Source: Hymenobacter sediminis (GTDB lineage Bacteria; Bacteroidota; Bacteroidia; Cytophagales; Hymenobacteraceae). From it: DNA of 64,000 nt. This document shows positions 1 to 8,331 of the stretch, one piece after another. The stretch spans positions 62,001 to 126,000 of the forward strand of contig NZ_QKNS01000009.1 in the NCBI RefSeq assembly GCF_003231285.1. Direction: 5' to 3'. Made by a program: the position numbers and the translations under genes. The notes under the pieces are model-generated. The model was not told where the DNA came from. It worked only from the letters and a program-made list of their open reading frames with translations, and ran no database searches. The stretch's first letter is position 1; every line of letters begins with the position of its first letter.

Positions 1-2
1 AA

Positions 3-332
3 ACCATGGCGCCTATTGTGGATCTGGTGCGGGTGTTTGCTCTTAAAAACCAGATTTTCAAGACCAATACCGGCGAGCGGCTGGCCCAGCTGCGCGAGCG
101 GGGCGTGTTCAAGGAAAAGGAATACCAGGAGCTGCTGCAGGCCTACTACTACCTCATGGGCATGCGCCTGCAAAAGCAGGCCCGCCAGCTCATTAACGAC
201 CGCACTACCCCCACCAACTACGTGGACCCTACCACCCTCACGCAGGTAGAGCAAGTTACGCTCAAGGAAATCTTCAAGGTAATCAGCGACTTCCAGCTGA
301 AGATCAGGGTCAGCTTCACGAAGTCGTTGTAG
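3..332 (+). CDS. DUF294-type nucleotidyltransferase/CBS protein, C-terminal part
   Basis: The gene is cut by the left edge, so only about the last 109 codons are visible and the frame is open to the first base. The segment runs from a PIVDLVR motif through ALKN, TNTGERL, EYQELL and YVDP to a helical end. This is the pattern of the DUF294 C-terminal substrate-binding domain, which follows cyclic-nucleotide-binding, CBS and nucleotidyltransferase-like domains in full-length signalling proteins. The substrate is unknown. No partner gene is visible upstream. The domain assignment is firm; the full architecture is inferred from the family. Confidence 0.8.
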   Translation, partial: TMAPIVDLVRVFALKNQIFKTNTGERLAQLRERGVFKEKEYQELLQAYYYLMGMRLQKQARQLINDRTTPTNYVDPTTLTQVEQVTLKEIFKVISDFQLKIRVSFTKSL

Positions 333-433
333 CGCCCGAAGAAGACGAGCGGTTGCGTTGGCAGCCGTGAATCTTCTTGCACCGGGTTGTTGTTCGGAGG
401 ACTGCCATTAGGCTTCTTCCGTATCGTTTACTT

Positions 434-832
434 ATGAAACTGCTCTTATTCGATTCCCCTCTGTTTACCCTCTACCACAACCCCAGGCACGAATGGCTGC
501 ACATAGAATGGCGCGGCATTCATACGCAGCAATCGGTGGAGGAATATTGCGGCATGATGCTGGAAGCGGTACGCACCACAAAAAGCCGCAAGATGCTGAA
601 TGACGCCAGCGAGATTCTGGACGGGTGGGCCAACGTCAGCCAGTGGCTTGGGGAGAAGTTCCTACCCCAACTGGCTATGGCAGGTATTGAGTCGATGGCG
701 CTGCTGAATGCTATGGATTGGCCCGCCCGCCTGTGCGTACAGACCATGATGCTACACGTAACCGAGCCTAATGTGCGCCTCTTTGAGTTCGATGAAGCCA
801 TAGCGGCCCGGCAATGGCTGGATGCCGCCTGA
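434..832 (+). CDS. Conserved hypothetical, STAS/SpoIIAA-like fold
   Basis: A 132-aa cytoplasmic protein beginning MKLLLFDSP. An in-frame GTG/TTG-type start 19 codons upstream gives an Arg-rich, non-conserved-looking extension, so the ATG at 434 is preferred. The pattern is a beta strand with EWLHIEWRG, a helix ending in KMLNDASEI, then NAMDWPARL and a C-terminal VRLFEFDEAIAARQWL. This resembles small SpoIIAA/STAS-like proteins of Bacteroidota, in which a strand-helix repeat ends in a 'FxxxxxAxxWL' helix. No catalytic residue is evident. The next gene downstream also looks STAS-like, but the two are about 195 bp apart. Function unknown. Confidence 0.6.
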   Translation: MKLLLFDSPLFTLYHNPRHEWLHIEWRGIHTQQSVEEYCGMMLEAVRTTKSRKMLNDASEILDGWANVSQWLGEKFLPQLAMAGIESMALLNAMDWPARLCVQTMMLHVTEPNVRLFEFDEAIAARQWLDAA

Positions 833-971
833 TGTAGCCCCGCCACTCTGGGCCGGCCTACCCCATTCCGGTCGTCCTACCCCTCGTTGTCAGGATAAAC
901 ACGTAGAAATATGTGCAGAAAGAAGATAAAAAATCCGGGTTTCGACGGAAAGGATTGACTTTGCAGATATT

Positions 972-979
972 TATTTTTG
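972..979 (+). promoter_or_regulatory. Bacteroidota -7 element TATTTTTG
   Basis: TATTTTTG matches the TAnnTTTG consensus of the Bacteroidota primary sigma factor. It lies 47 nt before the ATG at 1027. A TTG occurs 14 bp upstream (955-957), closer than the usual 19-20 bp spacing. Its position inside the longer open frame starting at 913 argues that the true start is the ATG at 1027. Confidence 0.45.
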
Positions 980-1026
980 CACTATTCTTCTGCAAATCAG
1001 CAGATGAGCATGATCCGGCAGTGCAA

Positions 1027-1392
1027 ATGCAGAGCTTGTGTATTGAGGTGATAGGTCCGCCTGCGAATCAGGGAGTGCATGTACGGGGCGCGTGTAATAC
1101 TATTGAGGAAGCGCATTATCTGCGGCAGGTGCTGGGAAAGGCTGTTGTTCATGGCAGCGATACTCTCTGGATTGATTGCCAACAGCTGACAGATATTTCG
1201 TATGCGGGCCAGCAGGCTATTTTTCACGTAGAGCAACAGGCCCGAGCCGCTCATTTGGTGACGTACTGGTGCGGGCTAACAGCGGAACTGCAGCAGCGGC
1301 TTGTAGCTACCGGCCTCGCGCTGCTACTGCGGAGCCTGCCGGCCACCAGCTACCAAGGACCAGGGTACCGGCCAACACCTTCCTGCCGCTAG
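1027..1392 (+). CDS. STAS-domain-like small protein (anti-anti-sigma-like)
   Basis: A 121-aa protein starting MQSLCIEVIG. The order is an N-terminal strand, a helix AHYLRQVLGKAV, then a central strand DTLWIDCQQLTDISYAG. That last element is like the STAS core, in which a 'hDhxxhxxhdSxG' loop carries the phosphorylated Ser/Thr; here the loop reads DISYAGQQA, so a Ser is available. The C-terminus is Pro-rich and divergent. The frame stays open upstream to 913, but a promoter -7 element sits in that stretch. STAS proteins act as antagonist switches in partner-switching. No kinase or sigma factor is nearby, so the role is open. Confidence 0.55.
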   Translation: MQSLCIEVIGPPANQGVHVRGACNTIEEAHYLRQVLGKAVVHGSDTLWIDCQQLTDISYAGQQAIFHVEQQARAAHLVTYWCGLTAELQQRLVATGLALLLRSLPATSYQGPGYRPTPSCR

Positions 1393-1530
1393 CCCCAACA
1401 GGGTATGGTGCTTTTGGCGGCAGCTGTAAGCTCAACACTATCAGATAGTAAGATTCTTATACTGATGGTAGCTGGAAATCTGACCAGCGCCCGCCCAACG
1501 TAGGTAGTCGTGTACCATCTCTGATTGCCT

Positions 1531-1746
1531 ATGCATTTTGAAGCACCTCCTGGTTCTATGTCGGTGCCCGATCAGCACGCTTGGGCCAAGCGACTGATTC
1601 AGGCCGAATACATTTCCGGCATTAGTCAGGAAGGCGTACCGTTGGTCACTGCTGCTACCATGCAGCTGTTGCAGCGCTACGTTATGGGCGAGCTTTCACT
1701 GCCTGAGTTTTTGGCGCTGCAGACCCAGCGCCTCCGAGGCTGGTAG
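1531..1746 (+). CDS. VbhA-like antitoxin domain protein, orphan
   Basis: A 71-aa protein starting MHFEAPPG. A TTG two codons upstream is also possible. After a short leader it reads AKRLIQAEYISG, ISQEGVPL, MQLLQRYVMGELSLPEFL. The EG turn followed by a helix ending in 'RYVxGELS' resembles the VbhA antitoxin domain, which blocks Fic AMPylating toxins with a helix carrying [S/T]xxxE[G/N]. Here the residue four before the Glu is Gly, not Ser/Thr, so the inhibitory motif is off-register. No Fic (HPFxxGNG) protein is in the window, so it is either an orphan or a member of the broader small-domain family. The similarity is seen by eye only. Confidence 0.5.
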   Translation: MHFEAPPGSMSVPDQHAWAKRLIQAEYISGISQEGVPLVTAATMQLLQRYVMGELSLPEFLALQTQRLRGW

Positions 1747-2001
1747 GTTTTAGCTGCTCTGAGTTTGGCATTGGTGCCGGGGTAGGAGGTAGCTACGCTA
1801 TCTGTTGAAGGCTTTTTGCGCGACTTATAATTTGAGGTAGGAGGCATAATAGGCCGGGCAACAAAACCCGCAGAGGCTGAGCAGCCTACCCTGCGGAGGC
1901 GCTTGAAGCTTGTGCTAAGGCGGGCGTACCCATCGGAAAAGCCTATACCTTTCGGTGCCCCTACCTCAGGGTATATCCTCGTTCGTAGCCTTAACACTGC
2001 T

Positions 2002-2523
2002 ATGCCCTCAACTCACCTCACCATGCGTCGTTCTTATCCTTCGTACCCGGCTGCGCGCGGCAACGTGCTGCTGCTGAGCTGCATGGATTTGCGCCTCCTC
2101 GCCGACATCGTGCGCTTCATGGAGCACGACAACCTTACCAACCGCTACGACCAATTTATTTTGGCCGGGGCGGCACTGGGTGCCGTAGTAAATGAGCACT
2201 GGAACACCGCCTTTTTTGAGCACCTCGACGTGGCCTGCCAGCTGCACAACGTTCGTGACGTGTACATTCTGGAGCACCGCAACTGCGGGGCTTACCGGGT
2301 GTTTCTCGGCGATGAAGGCTCTTTCGACGACACGCATCAGCACCACGAAGACGAGATGCACCTGCACAACCACTACGCCCAGCAACTGGCCGAGCGCATC
2401 CGCAATTGGAGCCAAACCAGTGGCAATCCGCTGCGGGTGCAGTGTTTCCTTATGGATTTGCGCGGTAACGTAGAGTTGCTAACCGACATCCCGGCCCTGG
2501 ATGACGGTAGCGCGGCCGTGTAG
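2002..2523 (+). CDS. Beta-carbonic anhydrase-like protein
   Basis: A 173-aa cytoplasmic protein related to beta-class carbonic anhydrases, which interconvert CO2 and bicarbonate at a zinc site. Zinc-ligand candidates are Cys27 and Asp29 in SCMDLRL and the pair His92/Cys95 in EHRNCGAY, matching the C-x-D and H-x2-C pattern. A His-rich stretch (DTHQHHEDEMHLHNH) replaces the usual sequence after the second motif, and the canonical CxDSR Arg dyad is altered (CMDLR). Activity is therefore uncertain. The frame is open upstream to 1903 without an ATG; the ATG at 2002 (or 2023) is chosen. TACCTTTC at 1946-1953 is a possible -7 box. A strong terminator follows. Confidence 0.75.
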   Translation: MPSTHLTMRRSYPSYPAARGNVLLLSCMDLRLLADIVRFMEHDNLTNRYDQFILAGAALGAVVNEHWNTAFFEHLDVACQLHNVRDVYILEHRNCGAYRVFLGDEGSFDDTHQHHEDEMHLHNHYAQQLAERIRNWSQTSGNPLRVQCFLMDLRGNVELLTDIPALDDGSAAV

Positions 2524-2550
2524 TCGGCTCACGTAAGCTTGCCTAACAAG

Positions 2551-2583
2551 GGCTCCATCTCAGGTCAGATGGAGCCTTTGTTT
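2551..2583 (+). terminator. Intrinsic terminator after the carbonic-anhydrase-like gene
   Basis: A perfect 10-bp stem (2551-2560 with 2567-2576), a 6-nt loop, then TTTGTTTT. It ends the plus-strand gene stopping at 2523. Confidence 0.9.
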
Positions 2584-2662
2584 TATCCCGAGAGTTCAGG
2601 GCTCTGAGGCGGGTACAAGGGGTAGTAAATGACACGTATGCAGCCCCTCGTCGCCTACCCCT

Positions 2663-4099
2663 TCAATTCAGCCCAACCTTGCCTTGCATGGAGTCAAACA
2701 ATTTAGGTGAGTCAAACCCTACCCCTTGCTTGAAGACAAGCTCCATGCGGCGCACCTGTTGAATATCCTTTTCCGGGTCGCCGTCAATCAAAACTAAATC
2801 GGCCTGCTTACCGGCCTCAATCGTGCCAATTTCCTTGTCGCGGCCTAGGTAGATGGCTCCGTTCAGAGTGCTGATCTTGATGGCCTGCACGGGCGTGAAG
2901 CCCGCTTCTACCAGAAGTTCTATTTGGCGGCGGTTGGCGTAGCCAGCAATGGTACGGCCCGCACCGGTGGGGTCAGTGCCGGCTACCAGCAGGCCACCGG
3001 CATCATAGAACTGCTTTTCCCAGGCCATTTCTTTCTTGAACAGACGCACGCTGGCCGAGTCTTTCTGCTGGTTCTGCTGCCAAGTAGCATTTTCACGCTC
3101 CTGAAGCTGCGGAATCAGGGCGCTCAGGCCGCCACCTAGTACCACCTCCCGGCCAGTATAGGGCTCGAACACGGGTAGGGTAGAGGTAAGGGCTACCTTC
3201 TTGCTGATCAGAAAGCGCATCAGGTCTTTCATTTCCGGGCTGTTGACCGGTAACTGCAGCAACGACCGACGCCCGGCGGGGTAGTCGGCTACGTCGGGTG
3301 CTTTGTTGGGCACAAAGTCGGAGCTGGCCATAAAGCCGTGCTCCAGGTTATCAATGCCAATTTCGGCCGCCTCACGGTAGGTAATGGAGCAGAGGTGGCC
3401 GGTTACTTTAAGCTGACGGGCGTGAGCTTCCCGCACCACGGCGGCCAAGTCGGCGCGGGTGGCGTGCATGTACATCTTAAAGGAAGTGCAGCCCTTGTTG
3501 GCCCAGAAGGTGGTAGTCGCGGCCGCATCCTCAGGGCCTTTGATGGTGTTCAGGGCCGGAATATCGAGGGCGGGCTCCTCCATGTAAGGAGCCGTTACAT
3601 CCATTTCCGGACCAATGAGCTTGCCCTCCCGCACCATGCGCTGAATGGCCAAGTCCGTTTGGGGCTCGATGCTGCCAGCCGTGCGGATGGTGGTGGCCCC
3701 CCCGGCTAGGTACAGGCGTGGGAAGGAGTAGGGCATCTGGGCGATGTTGAAATAGCTGCCTGTGGGCATGGTATAGTACAGGTGCTCGTGCAGCATCACC
3801 AGGCCCGGAATCAGGGTTTTGCCGGCGCAGTTAATCACCTGCGCGTCGGAGGGTACCTTCACCTTCTTCATGGGGCCTACCTGCACAATGCGCCCCTGCC
3901 GGAGCACCACCGTCTGGTGCAGCTGGGCTGGCCGGCCCGTGCCGTCAATCACCTTGGCGTCGGTGAGGGCCACAGTAGGGCTATTCACCTTAATAAACTC
4001 CTGCACCTGTGGGGTGAACTTCTGCGCCTGAGCTGGCAGCACAGCCGTGAGCAGAAGAAAGGCGCCCGAAAGCAGCCGTCGGTGGGTAAAAGCAGTCAT
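2663..4099 (-). CDS. Secreted amidohydrolase, imidazolonepropionase-like
   Basis: A 478-aa metal-dependent hydrolase of the amidohydrolase superfamily. The chosen start gives a clear Sec signal peptide (RRLLSGAFLLLTAVLPAQA), so it acts in the periplasm or outside; the open frame upstream adds a non-hydrophobic, low-quality extension. Metal-site motifs are HEH (His104, His106), a mid-chain TGH, LEHGF and AGTDPTG, in the family order. The C-terminal strand 'GKQADLVLIDGDP' is the usual composite beta-sandwich. Substrate unknown; related secreted members act as Xaa-Pro or cyclic-amide hydrolases. The gene is monocistronic. Confidence 0.85.
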   Translation of the reverse strand: MTAFTHRRLLSGAFLLLTAVLPAQAQKFTPQVQEFIKVNSPTVALTDAKVIDGTGRPAQLHQTVVLRQGRIVQVGPMKKVKVPSDAQVINCAGKTLIPGLVMLHEHLYYTMPTGSYFNIAQMPYSFPRLYLAGGATTIRTAGSIEPQTDLAIQRMVREGKLIGPEMDVTAPYMEEPALDIPALNTIKGPEDAAATTTFWANKGCTSFKMYMHATRADLAAVVREAHARQLKVTGHLCSITYREAAEIGIDNLEHGFMASSDFVPNKAPDVADYPAGRRSLLQLPVNSPEMKDLMRFLISKKVALTSTLPVFEPYTGREVVLGGGLSALIPQLQERENATWQQNQQKDSASVRLFKKEMAWEKQFYDAGGLLVAGTDPTGAGRTIAGYANRRQIELLVEAGFTPVQAIKISTLNGAIYLGRDKEIGTIEAGKQADLVLIDGDPEKDIQQVRRMELVFKQGVGFDSPKLFDSMQGKVGLN

Positions 4100-4235
4100 G
4101 GAGCAGGGAGAAGAAGGAAGTGAAGACCGTCCGGAAGATAAGCAGTTGGCTTCAGTTGTCTCCGGACTGTTTGCCCACCCAGAGGGGGTAGGCGCCCGGA
4201 GCACTTAGCTTATCCAGCCGCTCAAACCTCGCGGC

Positions 4236-5183
4236 TTATTTCTCTTCGGGCTCGATAATGTCCACCAGCCGGTAGCGTACTGCCGATTTCTTGGGCCGAA
4301 TATCCATGCCCACAAAGTGCGCGTAGGCTTTGGTAAAGCAGGCCCCGAAATAGAAGATCATCGCCGAGTAGAACACGAATAGCAGCACCAGTACAATGCT
4401 GGAGGCGGGCCCATAAATGGGACCCAGATTGCGCGGTACCAGCAGGTAACCCAATAGGTTTTCACCCAAATCAATCAGGATGGCCGTTAGAATTGCCCCC
4501 CGCAGCACCGCCCGCGGCGGCACCTTGGCGCTGCTCAGGTTGCGGAACGTAATGGCAAACCACGCCACCAGAATCAGGAGGGAGGCTAGTTGATTCCCCA
4601 GTTGAAACAGTACGTAGCCGAATGTCGCGTCGAAGTCGCGGATGTAGGAAGCCACGAAGGCCAGGGCCGCATCGGAGAGAAACGCCAGCATCGAGAGTAG
4701 CCCTGTAGCCAGCAGCAGTCCCAGGGAGCGGGCCCGCTCCTTTAGTACTTTGTGAAAACGGTCGGTGTGACGGCTAGGCCGTATTTGCCAGAGCTGGTTG
4801 AGGGAGCTTTGGATAACGCCGAACAGGGTAGTAGCTATAAAGAGCAGGAAGCCAAAGCCCAGCCACGTTACCAGTCGGCTGCGCTCTATATTGCTCACGT
4901 TCTGCAGAATCTGCTCTACCAGGCCGGCGGCCGAGTACCCTAGCAGGTGCGAGAGTTTGGTGAGCAGCAGCGTCCGGACCTGGGAGGTAGAATACAGAGA
5001 GCCCAGCAGCTGAATCAGGATAATAAGGATGGGCGGTAGGGCAAACGTGGTGAAAAAGGCAGTGGCCGCGCCCAGGCGTAGGGGGTCATTCGCTCCGAAT
5101 TCCCGGGCCGCCCGACGCAGTATGAGAAGGAAATCTGCCAGGAAGTTGCGCCGGGCTGGGCCGGGTGGGTGTACTTTTGTCAT
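4236..5183 (-). CDS. YihY/BrkB family inner-membrane protein
   Basis: A 315-aa polytopic membrane protein. The chosen start is MTKVHPPG. It has the BrkB pattern: an N-terminal 'GAATAFFTTFALPPILIILI' helix, then pairs of hydrophobic segments, a cytosolic loop 'LWQIRPSRH' and a C-terminal 'YGPASSIVLVLLFVFYSAMIFYFGA'. The family was once called RNase BN, but that activity belongs to RbnZ; transport or envelope roles are proposed. The start lies head-to-head with the DUF2062 gene. TACCTTCG on the minus strand at 5234-5241 may be its -7 box. Function is unproven, but family membership is clear. Confidence 0.88.
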   Translation of the reverse strand: MTKVHPPGPARRNFLADFLLILRRAAREFGANDPLRLGAATAFFTTFALPPILIILIQLLGSLYSTSQVRTLLLTKLSHLLGYSAAGLVEQILQNVSNIERSRLVTWLGFGFLLFIATTLFGVIQSSLNQLWQIRPSRHTDRFHKVLKERARSLGLLLATGLLSMLAFLSDAALAFVASYIRDFDATFGYVLFQLGNQLASLLILVAWFAITFRNLSSAKVPPRAVLRGAILTAILIDLGENLLGYLLVPRNLGPIYGPASSIVLVLLFVFYSAMIFYFGACFTKAYAHFVGMDIRPKKSAVRYRLVDIIEPEEK

Positions 5184-5290
5184 CTCAGATGCGTAGGTAC
5201 CGGAAACAGATAGCCGGACCCGGTGCCGCACACGAAGGTAACGCCCCACCCGCGCATCACCCAGCCTCTGTGGCTTTAACTTCTCCGCTC

Positions 5291-5800
5291 GTGACCGAAC
5301 GCCCCGAACCAACTCTGCCCGTTACACCGCCTGCTGTGCCACCCCAGGGCTGGGTGCGGCGGCGCATGGTGCAGCCGCTGCTCGGGCTGCTCAGCCAGGG
5401 CCTGACGCCGCATCAGTTGGCCCTCACGGTAGCGCTGGGCACCTCGTTCGGGCTGGTGCCCGTGCTGGGTATTACCACGCTGCTATCCACGGTTACGGCC
5501 ATGCGCCTGCGCCTGAATGTGGCGGCTACCCTGCTCATTGCCCACCTCTGGAGTCCGGTGCAACTGCTGCTCATCATCCCTTTCATGAGCCAGGGAGCCA
5601 AACTGTGGGGCAGCCACGCCCCGGCCCTGACCCTGGAAAAGCTGAAATACTTGTTTGCCAACGACTGGGTAGGGGCCCTGCAACTGCTGTGGTATGCTTT
5701 ACTCGGTGGGCTGGCCCTATGGGCAGGAGCTTGCCTGCTGTTGGGGCCACTAATCTATTTCATCTTGCGGCCTGTATTGCGCCGATTTGTGAAGGAGTAA
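5291..5800 (+). CDS. DUF2062 membrane protein
   Basis: A small membrane protein of about 169 aa (GTG start at 5291). Alternative in-frame starts at 5189 (ATG) or 5165 (GTG) would add a Pro/Ala-rich, unconserved N-terminus and overlap the divergent BrkB gene. The body shows LTPHQLALTVALGTSFGLVPVLG, two helices with NVAATLLIAHLWSPVQL, and a C-terminal hydrophobic pair, typical of DUF2062. Some members are fused to glycosyltransferases. TAACTTCT just before the GTG could be a weak -7 element. It is probably cotranscribed with nothing. Function unknown. Confidence 0.75.
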   Translation: MTERPEPTLPVTPPAVPPQGWVRRRMVQPLLGLLSQGLTPHQLALTVALGTSFGLVPVLGITTLLSTVTAMRLRLNVAATLLIAHLWSPVQLLLIIPFMSQGAKLWGSHAPALTLEKLKYLFANDWVGALQLLWYALLGGLALWAGACLLLGPLIYFILRPVLRRFVKE

Positions 5801-5823
5801 AGCCACTCAGCATACCGCATAAA

Positions 5824-5883
5824 AAGAGCTTCCGCCAGGAAAACGAACGTTGTAACACGTCTGATTTCTTGGCGGAAGCTCTT
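5824..5883. terminator. Shared terminator-like inverted repeat
   Basis: A 14-bp perfect stem (5824-5837 with 5870-5883) encloses a long AT-richer loop between two convergent genes. An A-run before the left arm gives a U-run for minus-strand transcripts. Confidence 0.7.
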
Positions 5884-5919
5884 GTATAAGGCTAACGGCT
5901 GGTGAGCAGTACGGCGCTT

Positions 5920-6915
5920 TTAAGCGCGCTGGTACACCGGAGGCGTCTGGAGCAGATACTGGATCAGAGGCTCTTCCGAAGTCGGGTCAATCAGCATGAG
6001 GTCTACAAACTGCGCCTCTCCAATTTTTCCCTGAATTACAGGGCCCAGATCCTGGAGGAAAGCGGGGTCCTGCTCCTCCGTGTCAATGGCCACCAGCAGG
6101 CGGGCTTCCTGCGGGTTGTGCTGCATGCGCATTTCGGCCAGATACACATTGCGGATGTGCGACTGGGTAGCGCTGTACTCGCGTAGCGACTCTTTCAGCT
6201 CCGTAGGCTCGGGCTCCGGCTGGTGCAACGATACCTGCATATCCTGCGGATTAGGCGCTTCGAAAAGCTGACCACTCAGCAGGGCCTGAATTTCATCAGC
6301 AGCCAGCAGCTTGCCTACGGCCGAGAAGGGGTTCAGGGCGCACTCGGCGCCTTGCACCATGGTAAAGAAATCATGGCCGCGCAGGCGCATATACGTCACG
6401 CTGCCTTCGGGTACGGCACCATTGTCGAAAATGCGCTCAACGGCCGTGAAAACGGCGATTTTGCCGTCGTGCAGAGCCTGTAGCTGCACTTCCATGCCTT
6501 CGGAAGGGGTAATCTCGCCGGGCTCTTGATCTTCGCGGGCAGCCAGCACTACTACCACCTCTTCGCCCAGCAAGGCCTGATAGAAAGGGCTGCGGAACTG
6601 AGGCTCCACGGCTGCTTGCATCAGCAACTGCTCCAGAATGTTGAGGGGCTGAAAATCGGGCACCTCGGGAGCTTCGCCGCCGAAGTTGCCAGGCATTGGA
6701 ATGGGTGGCGCCGGCGGAATTTGCGGCATAACCGGAGCTGGTGGGGGCGCCGGCATCTGGTAGTTAGAGCCTTTGTAGCGCGGGCCAGCAGGCTTTGTTT
6801 CTTCGGAAGGGGTAGGCGCGGCAGCATTACCGGCGGCCGGAGCAGCAGGAGAAGGAGTAGGAGCAGACGCCGGAGCGTCTTCGGGTTTCTTTTTCAGGAA
6901 GTCAAACAGACCCAT
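5920..6915 (-). CDS. SseB-family protein with Pro/Ala-rich linker
   Basis: A 331-aa cytoplasmic protein. It begins MGLFDFLKKK, followed by about 75 residues rich in Pro and Ala, then two domains. The first (from about residue 90) has 'LEQLLMQAAVEPQFRSPFYQ', 'VVVVLAA' and 'IAVFTAVERIFD', as in the SseB N-terminal domain. The second (from about 240) has 'LKESLREYSATQSHIRNVYLAEM', like the SseB C-terminal domain. In E. coli SseB overexpression enhances serine sensitivity; the biochemical role is unknown. The linker is unusual against the roughly 250-aa enterobacterial form. Confidence 0.8.
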   Translation of the reverse strand: MGLFDFLKKKPEDAPASAPTPSPAAPAAGNAAAPTPSEETKPAGPRYKGSNYQMPAPPPAPVMPQIPPAPPIPMPGNFGGEAPEVPDFQPLNILEQLLMQAAVEPQFRSPFYQALLGEEVVVVLAAREDQEPGEITPSEGMEVQLQALHDGKIAVFTAVERIFDNGAVPEGSVTYMRLRGHDFFTMVQGAECALNPFSAVGKLLAADEIQALLSGQLFEAPNPQDMQVSLHQPEPEPTELKESLREYSATQSHIRNVYLAEMRMQHNPQEARLLVAIDTEEQDPAFLQDLGPVIQGKIGEAQFVDLMLIDPTSEEPLIQYLLQTPPVYQRA

Positions 6916-7142
6916 AACAAAACAGACAGATGAAGCTGCAAGCTAAGCAGGTTTACGAGAAGATGCACGACCTGAAACGGCCCCATCGGTGCCCCACCCG
7001 AAAATATTTTGGGTATTTAAATGGCCAGCTCTTCCCTGGAAAAGAGAAGCCAGATATCATGGCGCCCATCTATACCAGCTTCCAGCTCAGTGGACTGATG
7101 GCTTGCTAAGAATTTGATTAACAGGGTTGAGCCCGTAAAAAA

Positions 7143-7177
7143 GCAGCGGCTCCTTACCGTAGCACAGGAGCCGCTGC
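7143..7177 (-). terminator. Terminator of the SCO1-cytochrome c operon
   Basis: A perfect 12-bp stem (7143-7154 with 7166-7177) with an 11-nt loop. The plus-strand A-run just left of it reads as a U-run on the minus strand, directly after the cytochrome gene. Confidence 0.9.
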
Positions 7178-7198
7178 CGCGTTCAGGAAGGGTAGGGC

Positions 7199-7639
7199 CT
7201 ACTGGCCGTCGGAGCCGTTGCAGCGTCCCAGCAGTTCGGAGGCTTCCCGGATGGTATAGGGCTGATTCTGGTTGCCCCAGTTGGTTTGCAGGAAGTTGAG
7301 CAGGTTGGTAATCTGGGAGTCCGTTAGGTCTTCGTGGCCGGGCATCACCTGATTGTACGTCACTCCGTTAACCGTCAGTGGGCCCTTCATGCCCTTGCGG
7401 ATAATGCAGGGCAAATCGGCCCGGTGGCGGGCAATGTAGTCGGTGGCGGCTACGGGCGGAATCAGACGCTGCAGACCCTGGCCCTGGTCGCCGTGGCAGC
7501 TGGCGCAGTGCGCGGCGTACAGCTTGGCTCCTTCGTTCTGGCGCTCGGTAAAGCAGCCGCCCAGGCTCAGCAGCAGCACTACCCCGGCCGAAAGGGGTAG
7601 CAACGCTTTACCAGCTAGATGGAGCGCTTTCGGGGTCAT
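7199..7639 (-). CDS. Lipid-anchored c-type cytochrome
   Basis: A 146-aa single-heme cytochrome. The N-terminal hydrophobic stretch ends in the lipobox LSLGGC (Cys29), so the protein is a lipoprotein facing the periplasm. The heme motif CASCH is at residues 45-49 and the likely sixth ligand is Met99 in QVMPGH. The small class-I domain is typical of electron carriers or oxidase-linked cytochromes. It is the last gene of a three-gene operon: its ATG overlaps the stop of the SCO1-like gene by 4 nt (ATGA). This suggests translational coupling and a shared role in cytochrome oxidase copper/heme supply. Confidence 0.9.
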   Translation of the reverse strand: MTPKALHLAGKALLPLSAGVVLLLSLGGCFTERQNEGAKLYAAHCASCHGDQGQGLQRLIPPVAATDYIARHRADLPCIIRKGMKGPLTVNGVTYNQVMPGHEDLTDSQITNLLNFLQTNWGNQNQPYTIREASELLGRCNGSDGQ

Positions 7640-8331
7640 TTGGCAGCGGTCTGCTTGTTTTCGGCTTCTTCCTTAAGCAGGAGGGGCAGGTCGTGAATCA
7701 GCTGATCAACCTGCTCTTTCACCATGCCATCGTACACCCCGCGCACGCGGCGCTGCGAGTCAACCAGGGCAAAGGCTCCATCGTGGGCGTAGCCGCCGGG
7801 CGTGCCCTTATCTACTTCTGCTCCCGTCATATAGGCCTTGGCCAGAGAGAAAATGGTGTCCTGGGGGGCGGTGGCAAAGTGCCAGCGCGAAGCATCCTTC
7901 ACGCCCAGCCGCTCGGCGTAGTCCCGCAGCACCGGAATGGAGTCGTGAGCCGGATCAATGGTGTGGCTCAGGAACAGGACGTTGGGGTTACCATCGAATT
8001 GCTTGTACACCCGCAGCAGCTCGCTTTGCATTTTTGGGCAGATGCTGGGACAGGTAGCAAAGAAGAAATCCGTAACGTACACCTTGCCGGCAAACGTCTG
8101 ATTGGTAATCGTTTTGCCTTCCTGGTTGGTGAGGCGGAAGGAGGGAACTGGGTCCGGTAAGGTGTCGGCTGGGGAGGTAGGGGCCGCGTGCTTAATGCCC
8201 AGGATGGGCAGACGTTCAGATTCAGCGGGTTTTTCGGTGCAGGCAAACGGCAGCAGGCTACCCCCCGCAAGCAGAGCAGTAATCAGGGCCGTGCGTATGG
8301 CAGACAAACGCATCATAGAAAAGGGAATCAT
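7636..8331 (-). CDS. SCO1/SenC copper chaperone
   Basis: A 231-aa thioredoxin-fold protein of the SCO family, which delivers or reduces copper at the CuA site of cytochrome c oxidase. The copper motif CPSIC (Cys94, Cys98) and the distal His183 in YAHDGAF are all present. An N-terminal hydrophobic segment ending LLPFAC suggests a lipoprotein or membrane anchor outside the cytoplasm. The start ATG shares one base with the preceding stop (TAATG) and the stop overlaps the next gene by ATGA, so the three genes form a coupled operon. A start at Met6 or Met7 is possible. Confidence 0.92.
   Translation of the reverse strand: MIPFSMMRLSAIRTALITALLAGGSLLPFACTEKPAESERLPILGIKHAAPTSPADTLPDPVPSFRLTNQEGKTITNQTFAGKVYVTDFFFATCPSICPKMQSELLRVYKQFDGNPNVLFLSHTIDPAHDSIPVLRDYAERLGVKDASRWHFATAPQDTIFSLAKAYMTGAEVDKGTPGGYAHDGAFALVDSQRRVRGVYDGMVKEQVDQLIHDLPLLLKEEAENKQTAAK

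Noticed and set aside
913..1026. N-terminal extension of the STAS-like protein to 913
   Set aside because: The promoter -7 element TATTTTTG lies inside this stretch, so it is probably not translated.
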